DNA of 64,000 bases from assembly GCA_965219515.1 (NCBI GenBank), contig OZ244776.1, forward strand, positions 2,790,001 through 2,854,000. The letters are read 5' to 3'. Origin of the DNA: Ilyomonas sp965219515 (GTDB lineage Bacteria > Bacteroidota > Bacteroidia > Chitinophagales > Chitinophagaceae). A program made the translations under genes and the position numbers. Positions within the stretch are counted from its first letter, which is position 1; every line of letters starts with the position of its first letter. The notes under the pieces were generated by a model, which was not told where the DNA came from, searched no databases, and saw only the letters and a list, made by a program, of their open reading frames with translations. Below are positions 31,531-41,834 of this stretch, piece by piece.

Positions 31531-32787
31531 ATGAAATCATGGCTTACTTTCCTGTCTCTTATTTTTTATTTTTCTTCTTTTTCGCAAACTGATTCTCTGT
31601 ATTTACTAAAGCCCGACCGCGTGTTTGACGGAGAAATGATGCACACCAATTGGGTTGTTTTAATAAAGGGAAATAAGATAGCAGAAGCTGGCGCCATAAC
31701 GTTTAAGCTGCCTGCCAACACGCGCATTGTTGAAATGAAAGGAACCACATTGCTGCCTGGTTTGATAGAAGGTCATTCGCATCTTTTTTTGCATCCATAT
31801 AATGAAACAAGCTGGAACGACCAGTTGCTTACCGAGAGCCGCGCAGAACGTACTGCCAGGGCCGTAACTCATGCAGAAGCTACGCTGCTGGCGGGTTACA
31901 CCACGGTACGCGATCTGGGAACCGAAGGCGCCATGTATGATGATGCCGGATTAAAACAGGCGATTGAAAAAGGCGTTGTTCCCGGTCCGCGGATGATTGT
32001 GGCTACGCGCGCTATTGTTGCCAAAGGCGCTTACGGGCCCAACCTGCACAATGCCGATTTGGATGTGCCGCAAGGCGCGGCAGAGGTTGGTAATATTGAT
32101 GAAATGGAAAAAGAAGTGCGCACGCAAATCGGCAAAGGCGCCGATGTGGTAAAAGTATATGCCGATTATCGCTGGGGTAAAAACGGAGAAGCCGCACCCA
32201 CTTTTACAACCGAAGAGATAGCAAGGGCAGTTTATCTGGCTAAGAGCAGCGGAAGAATAAGCGCCGCGCACGCCGCTTCCAAAGAAGGAATGCGCAGAGC
32301 CATCATGGCGGGCATTACCACAATTGAACATGGCGATGAAGGCGATGATGAAATTTTTGCGTTAATGAAAGAACGCGGCGTAGCGCTTTGCCCTACACTT
32401 GCCGCAGGCGAAGCCATTGCGCAATATAAAGGCTGGAAGAAAGGAACTGACCCCGAACCGGCTGCCATTACGGCAAAGAAAAAAAGCTTTCAATCGGCAT
32501 TGAAACAAGGCGTTACCATTTGCATGGGCGGCGATGTGGGCGTGTTTACGCATGGCGATAATGCAAGAGAAATGGAACTGATGGCAGACTACGGCATGAA
32601 GCCAACAGATGTATTGCGGTCGGCTACATCGGTGAATGCAGATGTATTTGGCAACGATGATAAAACAGGAAGAATTAAGAAAAACTTACTGGCAGATATC
32701 ATTATGGTTGAAGGCGATCCTTCCGTTAACATCAGCGATATAAGAAAGGTTGTTTTTGTAATGAAAGACGGTAAGATTTATAAATAG
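31531..32787 (+). CDS. Secreted amidohydrolase, copy 2
   Basis: 418 residues with a signal peptide (MKSWLTFLSLIFYFSSFSQ). The domain plan is the same as copy 1 at 25958: GLIEGHSHLF (HxH), VKVYADYRW with the Lys position, AHAASKEG, EHGDEGDD, MGGDVGVFTHG with the catalytic Asp, and C-terminal LLADIIMVEGDP and KVVFVMKDG. It starts 83 bases from the divergent acylase gene, so the two may share a regulatory region. Probable peptide or amide hydrolase in the periplasm. Confidence 0.91.
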   Translation: MKSWLTFLSLIFYFSSFSQTDSLYLLKPDRVFDGEMMHTNWVVLIKGNKIAEAGAITFKLPANTRIVEMKGTTLLPGLIEGHSHLFLHPYNETSWNDQLLTESRAERTARAVTHAEATLLAGYTTVRDLGTEGAMYDDAGLKQAIEKGVVPGPRMIVATRAIVAKGAYGPNLHNADLDVPQGAAEVGNIDEMEKEVRTQIGKGADVVKVYADYRWGKNGEAAPTFTTEEIARAVYLAKSSGRISAAHAASKEGMRRAIMAGITTIEHGDEGDDEIFALMKERGVALCPTLAAGEAIAQYKGWKKGTDPEPAAITAKKKSFQSALKQGVTICMGGDVGVFTHGDNAREMELMADYGMKPTDVLRSATSVNADVFGNDDKTGRIKKNLLADIIMVEGDPSVNISDIRKVVFVMKDGKIYK

Positions 32788-32993
32788 TATTGATGATATG
32801 ATACAGTTTGTAAGGCATTAAAAATTACGCATTGCACGAGGAAACTGAAACAGAAAGAAATTATGATGATAAGATTTCTGATAAGCAAAAGTTTATGAGA
32901 ATGGTTGATGCAATAATGTTGTGAAACAATTATATTTACCACGTTGCGAAAGCGAATTTTATAATACCAAAACTACCAACCGCACGTTGACCA

Positions 32994-35087
32994 ATGGCTG
33001 CCAGCCAACTCTATATCGAAAGCCGTAAAATGCCGTTTGTGCGATTGCTGATTGCATTGACAACCGGTATTTTATCGCAATGGTATTTTAATTGTTCAGC
33101 CGTTGTTTTTATTTGTTTACTCGCGGCTGGGGCAATCGGTTTTTTATCATTCTTTTATGTGCCGGCTTACACAATGTTCAAACTGCAATGGCTGCGCGGC
33201 GTTTGCATATTAATCATGATAACATCCTGCGGCGGTTTGCTGAGTTATTTGAAAAATCCATTGCATCAAAAAGATAACTATACACATGTTTACCAACCCG
33301 GCGATGCCATTGTGGCTAAGGTAAATGAAGCTTTGATCGGCAAGCCAAAAACATACAAAGCCAATGTAAGTGTAACGGCTGTTTATCGCAACAAAAGGTA
33401 TGTGCCTGCAACCGGAACCTTTATTGTTTATTTTGATAAAAAAAATATTGACAGCCAGCTTCGGTACGGTTCGCAGATTTTGTTTACAAAGCCATTGCAG
33501 AAAATAAAAAACAGCGGCAATCCGGGTGCATTCGATTACAGCCGTTTTCTGCTGTTCCAGGGCGTAACGGCGCAGGTTTATTTACAAAATGATGAGTACA
33601 ATACATTGCCGGTTAACACGGGTTCTTCATTTCAAAAGTTTTTACATCAAACGCGTGCTTATGTAATACGCACGATACAAACTTATATTCCCGGCAAAGA
33701 CGAGCAAAGCGTAGCCGAAGCTTTGCTGATTGGTTATCGCAACGATCTGGATAAACAGCTTGTATCATCATACAGCAACACCGGCGTGGTGCATATCATA
33801 GCCATCAGCGGCTTGCATCTGGGAATGATTTATGGCTTTATTCTCCTGCTGTTTTCACCATGTAAAAACAGAGCCTGGTATCGGTTTGCGGTGCCGGTAA
33901 TTGCCATGGCAGTGCTCTGGCTGTTTACTTTGTTAGCCGGTGCCGTTCCGTCAATTCTAAGGTCGGCGGTTATGTTCAGCTTTATGGCAGGCGGCATGTT
34001 TATTAACCGTAAAACCAATATTTACAATACGCTGGCGGCTTCTGCTTTTTGTTTGCTGATATATAATCCTTATCTGTTGTGGGATGTTGGGTTTCAGCTT
34101 TCCTATACGGCTGTTCTGGGTATTGTCTTATTTACCAAACCGCTTTCCGGCTGCCTGTATTTCCAAAATAAATTTCTAAGCAAATTATGGCTGGCAACAT
34201 CCGTAACGCTTGCTGCGCAAATACTAACGCTGCCGGTTATATTGTATAACTTTCACCAGTTTCCGGTTTTCTTTTTATTTACAAATCTGTTGATTGTTCC
34301 GCTTTCCGAAATCATTTTGTTTGTTACGCTTTTTCTGGTTGTAACTGGCGCATCAACATGGTTGTCTGTGTTTGTTGGTAAAATAGCTAATGCATTGTTA
34401 TGGCTGATGAACAGCATTATCGTTCATACGGCACAACTTCCATTTTCGGTATTGGCAAACATAAAGACAGATGTGGTTCAGGCATGGCTGTTATATGCTT
34501 TGATTGTTTTGCTTGCTGCATGGCTGCTATATAAAATGTCCCGCCTGTTGCTTTATGGCGTAAGTTTTTTAATTGTGTTTTTTATTTATACGGCAACGGA
34601 TATCTGGCAAAAAACGCATCAGCAAAAACTGGTTGTTTATAACATTCCGAAGCATTCCGCCATTGATATTTTGTCGCATGAAAAAGCGATTTGTTTTTAC
34701 GATAAAACGCTGCCGGCTGATATAACGGCAAACAGTTTTTCCATCAATCCGGCTCATACGCTGTTTAGAATAAATGAATATGGCAATTATGCATTGCCGC
34801 GCGATATAAACTTATTTTATCAGGCAGGCGAAAAAAAGATAATCATTATTTCTCATCAGCTCCCCGCTTTGCAGATAAAGCAAAAATGCAAGGCAGACAT
34901 TGTTGTTATAACGGGCAATCCTAAAATTTATATTGATGATTTATGTAAGTCAATTGATTGCCGCATAATTATCGCTGATAACAACATACCGCAATGGAAA
35001 CTGCACAAATGGAAGCAGGATTGCGATCAACGGCACATTCGCTTTCATTCCATATTGCAGCAGGGCGGCTTTGTTGCAGATTTGTAA
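32994..35087 (+). CDS. comEC: ComEC/Rec2-family DNA-uptake channel protein
   Basis: 697 residues, polytopic. An N-terminal pair of TM helices and an OB-like DUF4131 domain (about 80-190, with NSGNPGAFDYSRFLLFQGV) precede the Competence domain (about 235-510) whose marker IIAISGLHLGMIYGF is present, as are GAVPSILRSAVMF and DVGFQLSYTAVLGIV. The C-terminal 150 residues lack the HxHxDH metallo-beta-lactamase nuclease motif found in many ComEC proteins, as in shorter Bacteroidota members. It would conduct single-stranded DNA across the inner membrane in natural transformation. No other competence genes are nearby. Confidence 0.9.
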   Translation: MAASQLYIESRKMPFVRLLIALTTGILSQWYFNCSAVVFICLLAAGAIGFLSFFYVPAYTMFKLQWLRGVCILIMITSCGGLLSYLKNPLHQKDNYTHVYQPGDAIVAKVNEALIGKPKTYKANVSVTAVYRNKRYVPATGTFIVYFDKKNIDSQLRYGSQILFTKPLQKIKNSGNPGAFDYSRFLLFQGVTAQVYLQNDEYNTLPVNTGSSFQKFLHQTRAYVIRTIQTYIPGKDEQSVAEALLIGYRNDLDKQLVSSYSNTGVVHIIAISGLHLGMIYGFILLLFSPCKNRAWYRFAVPVIAMAVLWLFTLLAGAVPSILRSAVMFSFMAGGMFINRKTNIYNTLAASAFCLLIYNPYLLWDVGFQLSYTAVLGIVLFTKPLSGCLYFQNKFLSKLWLATSVTLAAQILTLPVILYNFHQFPVFFLFTNLLIVPLSEIILFVTLFLVVTGASTWLSVFVGKIANALLWLMNSIIVHTAQLPFSVLANIKTDVVQAWLLYALIVLLAAWLLYKMSRLLLYGVSFLIVFFIYTATDIWQKTHQQKLVVYNIPKHSAIDILSHEKAICFYDKTLPADITANSFSINPAHTLFRINEYGNYALPRDINLFYQAGEKKIIIISHQLPALQIKQKCKADIVVITGNPKIYIDDLCKSIDCRIIIADNNIPQWKLHKWKQDCDQRHIRFHSILQQGGFVADL

Positions 35088-35631
35088 GCTTTCATATTTT
35101 TCTTTACCGATATTTTTATAGAGTAAATACATCAATTCCGCGCAGAACTCTATTATTTATGAGCCTTTCAACAGATGATGCCGGTAAAGGTTTTAAAGAA
35201 AAATAAAGGTTAGCAAATAAGTACATCAATAAATAAACAGCGAGTAAAAAATTGGTAAGTATTGGTTGCGGCCCTATTGTTTTGCGATGATACCGGATGA
35301 CTTTTAAAATTAAGGTACAGTATAGACATACTCGCCCGGAATCCAATATCGCGTACAGTTTGGCAATCAACATGCCATTGAAGAATAGTATTTACCGCTA
35401 CAATTTTATAAATAGAATATTATGTAATTTGGTTTCATTTCAGGAAAACGAGTTTTAAAATAGTAAAATCTGGTTTTGATTTTTTTAAAAGACAAATGCA
35501 ATAAAGCGGATGTAAGCAATAGTAAAATTTGTACAAATGTTTGCCTGATATTGTCATCCCGAAAAGTAATTGCAAAACTTCTTTGTTATGTTATTACTTT
35601 GGCTTTCTGTCAATTCAGGAAATAGTTGATT
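35088..35631. other. Intergenic gap of about 540 bases
   Basis: AT-rich sequence without a convincing gene. A 15-codon ATG frame at 35159 and an 85-codon minus-strand frame (35116-35373) have no recognisable features. A weak promoter-like pair (TTG near 35570, TTACTTTG at 35594-35601) precedes the hexosaminidase gene. Confidence 0.5.
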
Positions 35632-37536
35632 ATGAAAAAACTCAGTGCCTGTCTTTTGTTTGTTCTTCCGTTTTTTTCATTTGCGCAAAAACATGATAGC
35701 ATCTCTGTCATTCCCGAACCGGTTTCTATGTCGGTACAAACCGGATATTTTACGTTATCAGATCGTGTAAGCATCGGCGCGCCTTCACAGCCCGAGGTGT
35801 TGTATGTAATTGATTATCTCAAAAATAAAATTGGTAAGGCCACAGGTTACAATGTTGTATCAAACACAGCATCCGATGCAAACATTCAGTTGCTGTTGAA
35901 TGCAAAAAGAGATACGGTGCTAAGCAAAGAAGGTTATGTATTAACCGTAACGCCTGAAAAGGTTACCATTAAGGCCAATGATGCCGCCGGTTTGTTTTAT
36001 GGCGTGCAGACTTTTATGCAGTTGCTGCCCAAAGAAATTGAAAGTAAAACGGTGGTAAAAAATGTTAGCTGGCAGGCGCCCTGTGTTGAAATTACAGATT
36101 ATCCCCGGTTTGGCTGGCGCGGATTGATGCTGGATGTATCGCGCCATTTTTTTACCAAAGAAGAAGTGGAAGATTTTGTTGATAATATGGTGAAGTATAA
36201 GTTCAACATACTGCACATGCACTTAACCGACGATGAAGGCTGGCGCATAGAAATTAAGAGTTATCCGAATCTTACAAAAAAAGGCGCTTACAGTGCGAAG
36301 CGCGTTGGCTATTTCGGCACGTTTGCGCCGCCTCCGGCTGATGAGCCGCGCACATATGGCGGTTTTTATACGCAGAACGATATCAAAGAAATTGTTGCTT
36401 ATGCCAGGAAAAAATTTGTCAATATTTTACCCGAAATAGATGTTCCCGGTCATAGCCTGGCGGCGGTGGCTTCGTATCCCGATTTGTCTTGCACGGAAGG
36501 CGCGGAAAACTATCAGGTTCGCTCCGGCGAAGAAATCATGGATTGGTCGCACGGGCAGCCGCCGATAGCTTTGGTTGATAACACGCTTTGCCCTGCCAAC
36601 GAAAAAGTGTATGTGTTTTTAGATAAAGTATTAACGGAAGTAGCGCAGTTGTTTCCGTTCGGCTATATGCACATGGGCGGCGATGAATGCCCGAAAAATT
36701 TCTGGGAAAAAAGCGATGCGGTTAAAGCATTAATGCAAAAGGAAAATCTGAAAGACCAGGAAGAAGTGCAAAGCTATTTTGAAAAGCGCCTGGAAAAGAT
36801 TGTGGAATCGAAAGGCAAAAAATTTATGGGTTGGGATGAAATATTACAGGGCGGACTGGCACCAAATGCTGCGGTGATGAGCTGGCGCGGCATTCAGGGC
36901 GGCATTGAGGCCGCTAAGTTGGGGCACGAAGTGGTGATGAGCCCAACCACGTATGCGTATCTCGATTATATGCAGGGCGATGTTGTGATAGAGCCACGCA
37001 TTTATTCAACCCTGCGCTTAAAAAAAGCGTATGAATTTGAGCCCGTGCCCGATGGCGTGGATGCGAAATATATCAAAGGCGGGCAGGGCAATTTATGGTC
37101 GGAACAGCTTTACACTGTGCGCCACATGCAATACATGTTGTGGCCGCGCGCAATGGCAATAGCTGAAAGCGTTTGGACGCCGAAGAAAAAGAAAGACTGG
37201 AGTAGTTTTTCCGATAGAGTGGAACAGCAATTTCCCAGATTTGATGAAGCGCAGGTAAAATATTCGCCCGCCATGTTCGACCCTTCATTTGCTGCCGATA
37301 CCACAAAAGACGGGCATCTGAAAATTACGATGACAACGGAAGCGAATGATCTTGTCATTCATTACAGCTTCGATAATTCGTTCCCCGATAATTTTTATCC
37401 GAAATATGAAAAGCCGCTCATTGCACCTGATGAAGCGGTGATGCTGAAAGTCATTACCTATCGCGGTGATAAGCCAATGGGAAGAATGATAGCGATGCCA
37501 TTGGGTGATCTGAAAAAAAGAGCAGGCAGGAAATAA
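35632..37536 (+). CDS. Secreted GH20 beta-N-acetylhexosaminidase
   Basis: 634 residues from the ATG at 35632 (MKKLSACLLFVLPFFSFAQ, signal peptide). An N-terminal GH20b domain (about 25-150) with KEGYVLTVTPEKVTI and GVQTFMQLLP precedes the catalytic barrel starting at DYPRFGWRGLMLDVSRHF. The catalytic Asp351-Glu352 pair is in MGGDECPK; WDEILQGG and GGQGNLWSEQ line the active site. The C-terminal segment resembles a chitobiase C-terminal domain. It releases terminal GlcNAc or GalNAc from chitooligosaccharides, glycans or muropeptides in the periplasm or at the surface. Confidence 0.95.
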   Translation: MKKLSACLLFVLPFFSFAQKHDSISVIPEPVSMSVQTGYFTLSDRVSIGAPSQPEVLYVIDYLKNKIGKATGYNVVSNTASDANIQLLLNAKRDTVLSKEGYVLTVTPEKVTIKANDAAGLFYGVQTFMQLLPKEIESKTVVKNVSWQAPCVEITDYPRFGWRGLMLDVSRHFFTKEEVEDFVDNMVKYKFNILHMHLTDDEGWRIEIKSYPNLTKKGAYSAKRVGYFGTFAPPPADEPRTYGGFYTQNDIKEIVAYARKKFVNILPEIDVPGHSLAAVASYPDLSCTEGAENYQVRSGEEIMDWSHGQPPIALVDNTLCPANEKVYVFLDKVLTEVAQLFPFGYMHMGGDECPKNFWEKSDAVKALMQKENLKDQEEVQSYFEKRLEKIVESKGKKFMGWDEILQGGLAPNAAVMSWRGIQGGIEAAKLGHEVVMSPTTYAYLDYMQGDVVIEPRIYSTLRLKKAYEFEPVPDGVDAKYIKGGQGNLWSEQLYTVRHMQYMLWPRAMAIAESVWTPKKKKDWSSFSDRVEQQFPRFDEAQVKYSPAMFDPSFAADTTKDGHLKITMTTEANDLVIHYSFDNSFPDNFYPKYEKPLIAPDEAVMLKVITYRGDKPMGRMIAMPLGDLKKRAGRK

Positions 37537-37676
37537 TTTGTGCTATTCTTTTCAGAGATGTAAATCTCAACAGCATTCAGCAGGTATAAATGCAAGGCAT
37601 GGCAGAAAATCAATAACTATATTTTGTTCTTTTTTATTCTTTCCGCAACCCTTACTTTTAAAACACAATCAGCTTT

Positions 37677-39740
37677 ATGCAGGAGAAAAAAGCTTTTCGG
37701 CCGTTCGTGCCGGCGGGTGCGCGCATTAAAGAATTTACACCGAAAGCCATCATTACCGGCTGCATTATGGGTTGCTTATTTGGTGCCGCCAACGTGTATC
37801 TGGCTTTAAAAGCCGGGCTTACCGTAAGCGCTTCCATTCCTATTTCTGTTATTTCCATCACCATCGGCAGAAAATTGCTAAAGACAACCATTCTCGAAAA
37901 TAATATCATACAAACCACCGGTTCGGCAAGCGAAAGCATTGCCTCCGGCGTTGCATTTACGCTGCCGGGTTTTTTGTTTTTATCTATGGCAGATAACGGA
38001 CAAAGCATTGGTGCCGGTTTCTTTAATTATATAACGATACTTATCCTCGCCATTTTCGGCGGTTTGCTGGGCACATTGATGATGATTCCGCTGCGCCGTT
38101 CTTTAATTGTAAAAGAGCACGATACATTGCCTTACCCCGAAGGCACTGCCTGCGCTTCCGTTTTAAAAGCCGGCGAAAAGGGAGGAAACATTGCTAAAAC
38201 TGCGTTTCTGGGCGTAAGTGTTGCCATTGTGTATGCATTTCTGCAAAAGATATTCGGTGTAATTGCCGAAACGCCCGAATATGTTACAAGACTCTCTAAC
38301 AAATATTTTCCGGCAGCTAAGGTAAGCGGCGAAATAACGCCCGAATATCTCGGTGTTGGTTATATCATCGGACCCAAAATAGCCGGTTCGCTGGTGGCAG
38401 GCGGCGTATTGTCGTGGCTGGTGCTGCATCCGTTATTGGCTACCGTTATTCCCGATCAGAATATCATTGCTTCACAGTTGGTAAAGCTGGGTTATCTGCA
38501 TGATTTAAATACTGCCGGCGGACCGGGCAACTGGAACCCTGCCGCGCATCATTTTGCCGATACCTCGGATGCCATTTACCGCGCTTATGTGCGGCAGGTA
38601 GGCGCAGGTGCCGTAGCCGCCGGCGGTTTTATTACATTGCTTAAAACCATTCCTACCATCATTGCGTCGTTTAAAGAAAGTATCTCATCTTTTACAAACA
38701 AAAGCAATGAAGAAGTGGTGCTTCGCACCGATAAAGATTTACCGATCAGCGTTGTTCTTATTGGTAGCATTGCTTTAATACTTTTGATGGCTTTCATACC
38801 CATGATACCTGGTGATAGCGTATTGAGCAAATTGTTTTTAGGCGTGCTGGTGGTATTATTCGGGGCTTTTTTCGTTACGGTATCATCGCGTATTGTGGGT
38901 ATTATCGGTTCGAGTAATAACCCGATCAGCGGGATGACAATTGCCACCATCATGGCTACCTGTCTGGTGTTTATCAGCATTGGCTGGAGCGGTAAATTGT
39001 ATGAGCCGATGGTGCTGGTTGTTGGCGGCATGATTTGCATTGCGGCAGCCAACGCCGGTGCAACGTCTCAGGATTTAAAGACAGGATATATTGTTGGCGC
39101 CACGCCGCAAAGTCAGCAGATTGCATTGTTTATCGGCGCCATTGTGTCTTCAATTGTCATCGGATTTACCATACAAATCTTAGATCATCCCACGGCAGAA
39201 ATGATAAAGCAGGGCTTTACGCACGCCATTGGCACCGATACATTTCCCAGTCCGCAGGCAACACTGATGGCAACTTTGATAAAAGGCATTTTATCTTTTA
39301 ATCTCGACTGGCAGTTTGTATTTGTCGGCGTTGCGGTGGCTGTTGTTATGGAGCTTTGCGGCGTCAACTCCTTAAGCTTTGCCGTTGGTGCATATCTCCC
39401 CTTAAGCACCACGCTTCCCATTTATATCGGCGGTGCTGTGCGCGGTATCGTTGATTATCGTAAAAAAAGAGAAGGCGAAGTTGTGGAGGAAGATGATTTG
39501 GGAAAAGGCAATCTGTTTGCAACAGGCCTGGTAGCTGGTGGCGCGCTGGCTGGTGTTGCCGTTGCCCTGCTTACCGCAGGCAGCGAGAACATAGCAACGC
39601 AACTGGCGAAACTGAATGCAGAAGCTTATTTAGAAGAAATATCTGGCGCTGACATGTATCAGTTGATTGGTGTTGTTTGCTTTATTGCGATGGCGGTTAT
39701 ATTGTATCGCATTGCGATGAAAAAAGAGAAGATGGCATGA
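37677..39740 (+). CDS. OPT-family oligopeptide transporter
   Basis: 687 residues with about 14-16 TM helices. Family markers are AIITGCIMGCLFGAANVYLA at the N-terminus, LPYPEGTACASVLKAGE, and SSNNPISGMTIATIMATCLV near the middle. OPT proteins are proton-coupled importers of small peptides, modified peptides or metal chelates. It follows the GH20 gene by 140 bases on the same strand, consistent with scavenging of cell-wall or peptide material. Full length; no truncation. Confidence 0.94.
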   Translation: MQEKKAFRPFVPAGARIKEFTPKAIITGCIMGCLFGAANVYLALKAGLTVSASIPISVISITIGRKLLKTTILENNIIQTTGSASESIASGVAFTLPGFLFLSMADNGQSIGAGFFNYITILILAIFGGLLGTLMMIPLRRSLIVKEHDTLPYPEGTACASVLKAGEKGGNIAKTAFLGVSVAIVYAFLQKIFGVIAETPEYVTRLSNKYFPAAKVSGEITPEYLGVGYIIGPKIAGSLVAGGVLSWLVLHPLLATVIPDQNIIASQLVKLGYLHDLNTAGGPGNWNPAAHHFADTSDAIYRAYVRQVGAGAVAAGGFITLLKTIPTIIASFKESISSFTNKSNEEVVLRTDKDLPISVVLIGSIALILLMAFIPMIPGDSVLSKLFLGVLVVLFGAFFVTVSSRIVGIIGSSNNPISGMTIATIMATCLVFISIGWSGKLYEPMVLVVGGMICIAAANAGATSQDLKTGYIVGATPQSQQIALFIGAIVSSIVIGFTIQILDHPTAEMIKQGFTHAIGTDTFPSPQATLMATLIKGILSFNLDWQFVFVGVAVAVVMELCGVNSLSFAVGAYLPLSTTLPIYIGGAVRGIVDYRKKREGEVVEEDDLGKGNLFATGLVAGGALAGVAVALLTAGSENIATQLAKLNAEAYLEEISGADMYQLIGVVCFIAMAVILYRIAMKKEKMA

Positions 39741-39851
39741 GGGTAAGTGAATGAGTGTTGCCGAAGCAGAATAATCAATTTATGCAGTCGGCATTGTAAG
39801 CATGCCTGTCGGCAGACAAATAACGGCGTAAAAAATACCTGTCATTTCATC

Positions 39852-39881
39852 TTTTTAAATTCTCTGTTTTTCCTATCTTTC
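39852..39881 (+). promoter_or_regulatory. Putative promoter of the FAD-dependent oxidase
   Basis: A T-run (39852-39856) and TATCTTTC (39874-39881, one mismatch to TAnnTTTG) are about 18 bases apart; the ATG follows 33 bases later. Confidence 0.4.
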
Positions 39882-39913
39882 AACCTGATTGCTCACCAAT
39901 AACAACTTGCCAC

Positions 39914-41257
39914 ATGAAAAGACGAACATTCGTAAAACTATCTTCCGTTTTGGGTTTATCACCTTTGGTATCACCATTAATGAGCTTTATGCCGCACGAA
40001 CAATTAAAAAACTGGGCGGGCAATTTAGCATACAGTACCGATCTTGTTTTTTACCCTGAAACAGTTGAAGAAGTACAGCAGGTAATAAAATCGCATCCCA
40101 AAATAAAAGCGTTGGGAACAAGGCATTGCTTCAACAATATTGCCGACAGTAAGGATGGCTTTATTTCAACAAAAGAATTAAATAAAATAATTCATCTTGA
40201 TGAAGCTGCAAAAACCGTAACGGTAGAAGGCGGCATTAAATATGGCGAGCTTTGCCCGTGGCTTGACAGCAAAGGCTATGCCCTGCACAACCTGGCATCG
40301 CTGCCGCATATTTCTGTGGGCGGCGCCATTACAACCGCTACGCATGGCTCCGGCGTAATGAACGGAAACCTGGCTACGGCGGTAACAGCGCTGGAAATAG
40401 TAAAAGCCGATGGCGACATCGTTCATCTTTCTAAAACAGATGGCGATGTGTTTCATGATGCTGTTGTGGGTCTTGGCGCGCTTGGCATTATAACCAAAGT
40501 AACGCTCAGCGTTCAACCTTCGTTTATGATGCGGCAATATGTATATCAGCATCTTCCATTATCGGAGTTGAAGCAGCATTTTGATGAAATTTTGTCTGCG
40601 GGTTACAGCGTTAGCTTGTTTACCGACTGGCAGCAGGAAAGCATCAATGAAGTCTGGATAAAGAGCCGCGCCGATGATGAAACAAATAAAGAGGTAAGGA
40701 ACGATTTTTTCGGGGCAACGCCGGCCACAAAAAACCTGCATCCGATAGCCGCCTTGCCGGCAGAAAATTGCACGCCTCAAATGGGGGTTCCCGGTCCGTG
40801 GTACGAACGCATGCCGCATTTTAAAATGGGCTTCACGCCCAGCAGCGGCAAAGAATTACAGACAGAATATTTTGTTCCGCATCAGCATGGGCTGGAGGCA
40901 ATAATGGCGGTTCAGCAATTGGGAAAAGAAATTGGTCCGCATTTGTTTATTACGGAAGTGCGCACCATTGCCGCCGATGATTTATTAATGAGTCCGTGCT
41001 ATCAGCAAGATTCTGTAACCATTCATTTTACGTGGAAGCAGGAATGGGATGAAGTAAAAAAACTATTGCCTGTAATAGAACAAAGGTTAGCGCCGTTCAA
41101 TGCAAAACCGCATTGGGGCAAGCTGTTTACCCTGTCGCCGCAGGTACTGGCTTCACGCTATCCTCACTTGCCACGCTTCAAACAGCTAATGGCACAATAC
41201 GATCCGAAAGGAAAATTCAGAAACGTTTTTTTGAATAAGAATCTCTATGAAGCATAA
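39914..41257 (+). CDS. FAD-binding aldonolactone/xylitol-oxidase-like protein
   Basis: 447 residues. An N-terminal Tat-like signal (KRRTFVK, then a hydrophobic stretch) precedes a PCMH-type FAD-binding domain: GTRHCFN with His71 as the probable covalent flavin site, and LPHISVGGAITTATHGSG as the pyrophosphate loop. The C-terminal half is the D-arabinono-1,4-lactone oxidase (ALO) domain ending PKGKFRNVFLN. Closest relatives oxidise alditols or aldonolactones with oxygen, forming hydrogen peroxide. The twin-arginine motif suggests export of the folded, FAD-loaded protein. Confidence 0.9.
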   Translation: MKRRTFVKLSSVLGLSPLVSPLMSFMPHEQLKNWAGNLAYSTDLVFYPETVEEVQQVIKSHPKIKALGTRHCFNNIADSKDGFISTKELNKIIHLDEAAKTVTVEGGIKYGELCPWLDSKGYALHNLASLPHISVGGAITTATHGSGVMNGNLATAVTALEIVKADGDIVHLSKTDGDVFHDAVVGLGALGIITKVTLSVQPSFMMRQYVYQHLPLSELKQHFDEILSAGYSVSLFTDWQQESINEVWIKSRADDETNKEVRNDFFGATPATKNLHPIAALPAENCTPQMGVPGPWYERMPHFKMGFTPSSGKELQTEYFVPHQHGLEAIMAVQQLGKEIGPHLFITEVRTIAADDLLMSPCYQQDSVTIHFTWKQEWDEVKKLLPVIEQRLAPFNAKPHWGKLFTLSPQVLASRYPHLPRFKQLMAQYDPKGKFRNVFLNKNLYEA

Positions 41258-41417
41258 TTTAATGTTGCTTTCCGGCAAATAAAAATCTGTCGCTGTTACC
41301 AAATAAACGATGTCGGAATTAACCCATTGTTTGTCGTTCTTACACGCCGTTTATTCATCATCCCCATTCTATTTTTACACCAATAAAATATTTATTAAAA
41401 ATCAAAAATTACAGGTT

Positions 41418-41834
41418 ATGAAAGCTACAAAAATCATCTATTGGACAACCACCGTTCTTATCTTTTTATTTGAAGGCGTGATGCCTGCTTTAACGGCAAA
41501 CAGCGAAATGGCTAAACAAGGCATCAGCCATTTGGGTTATCCTGATTATTTCAGAAACATGCTCACCGTTTTTAAAGTGTTGGGATCGCTTGGTTTATTA
41601 CTGCCATTTGTAAAAGGCAGGGTAAAAGAATGGGTATATGCCGGGTTTGCGTTCGATTTCATCTGCGCTGCCATATCGCTATGGGTGGTGGATGGTTTTA
41701 GTGGCATGGTGCTGTTTCCGGTTGTTGTTTTGGGTGTGTTGATTGTTTCATATATCACCTATCATAAAATGCAGGCAGCGTCTTACAAACAATCAGCCGG
41801 CGCAGTAAAGAAAGATGCACTGGTGTATCAGTAA
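41418..41834 (+). CDS. DoxX-like membrane protein
   Basis: 138 residues from the ATG at 41418 (MKATKIIYWTTT). Four TM helices with the DoxX_2 pattern: GISHLGYPDYFRNML, VFKVLGSLGLLLPF and VYAGFAFDFICAAIS. An earlier ATG at 41310 would add 36 residues of unlikely composition. Members are small membrane proteins linked to quinone or redox processes, but the function is not established. It follows the oxidase gene by 160 bases. Confidence 0.85.
   Translation: MKATKIIYWTTTVLIFLFEGVMPALTANSEMAKQGISHLGYPDYFRNMLTVFKVLGSLGLLLPFVKGRVKEWVYAGFAFDFICAAISLWVVDGFSGMVLFPVVVLGVLIVSYITYHKMQAASYKQSAGAVKKDALVYQ

Noticed and set aside
32788..32993. Short protein-like frames between amidohydrolase copy 2 and comEC
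   Set aside because: Two overlapping frames look equally coding-like, none has a start or a family match, so no gene can be supported.
35116..35373. 85-codon minus-strand frame downstream of comEC
   Set aside because: It has hydrophobic patches but no start context, no family and no neighbour support; probably chance in AT-rich sequence.
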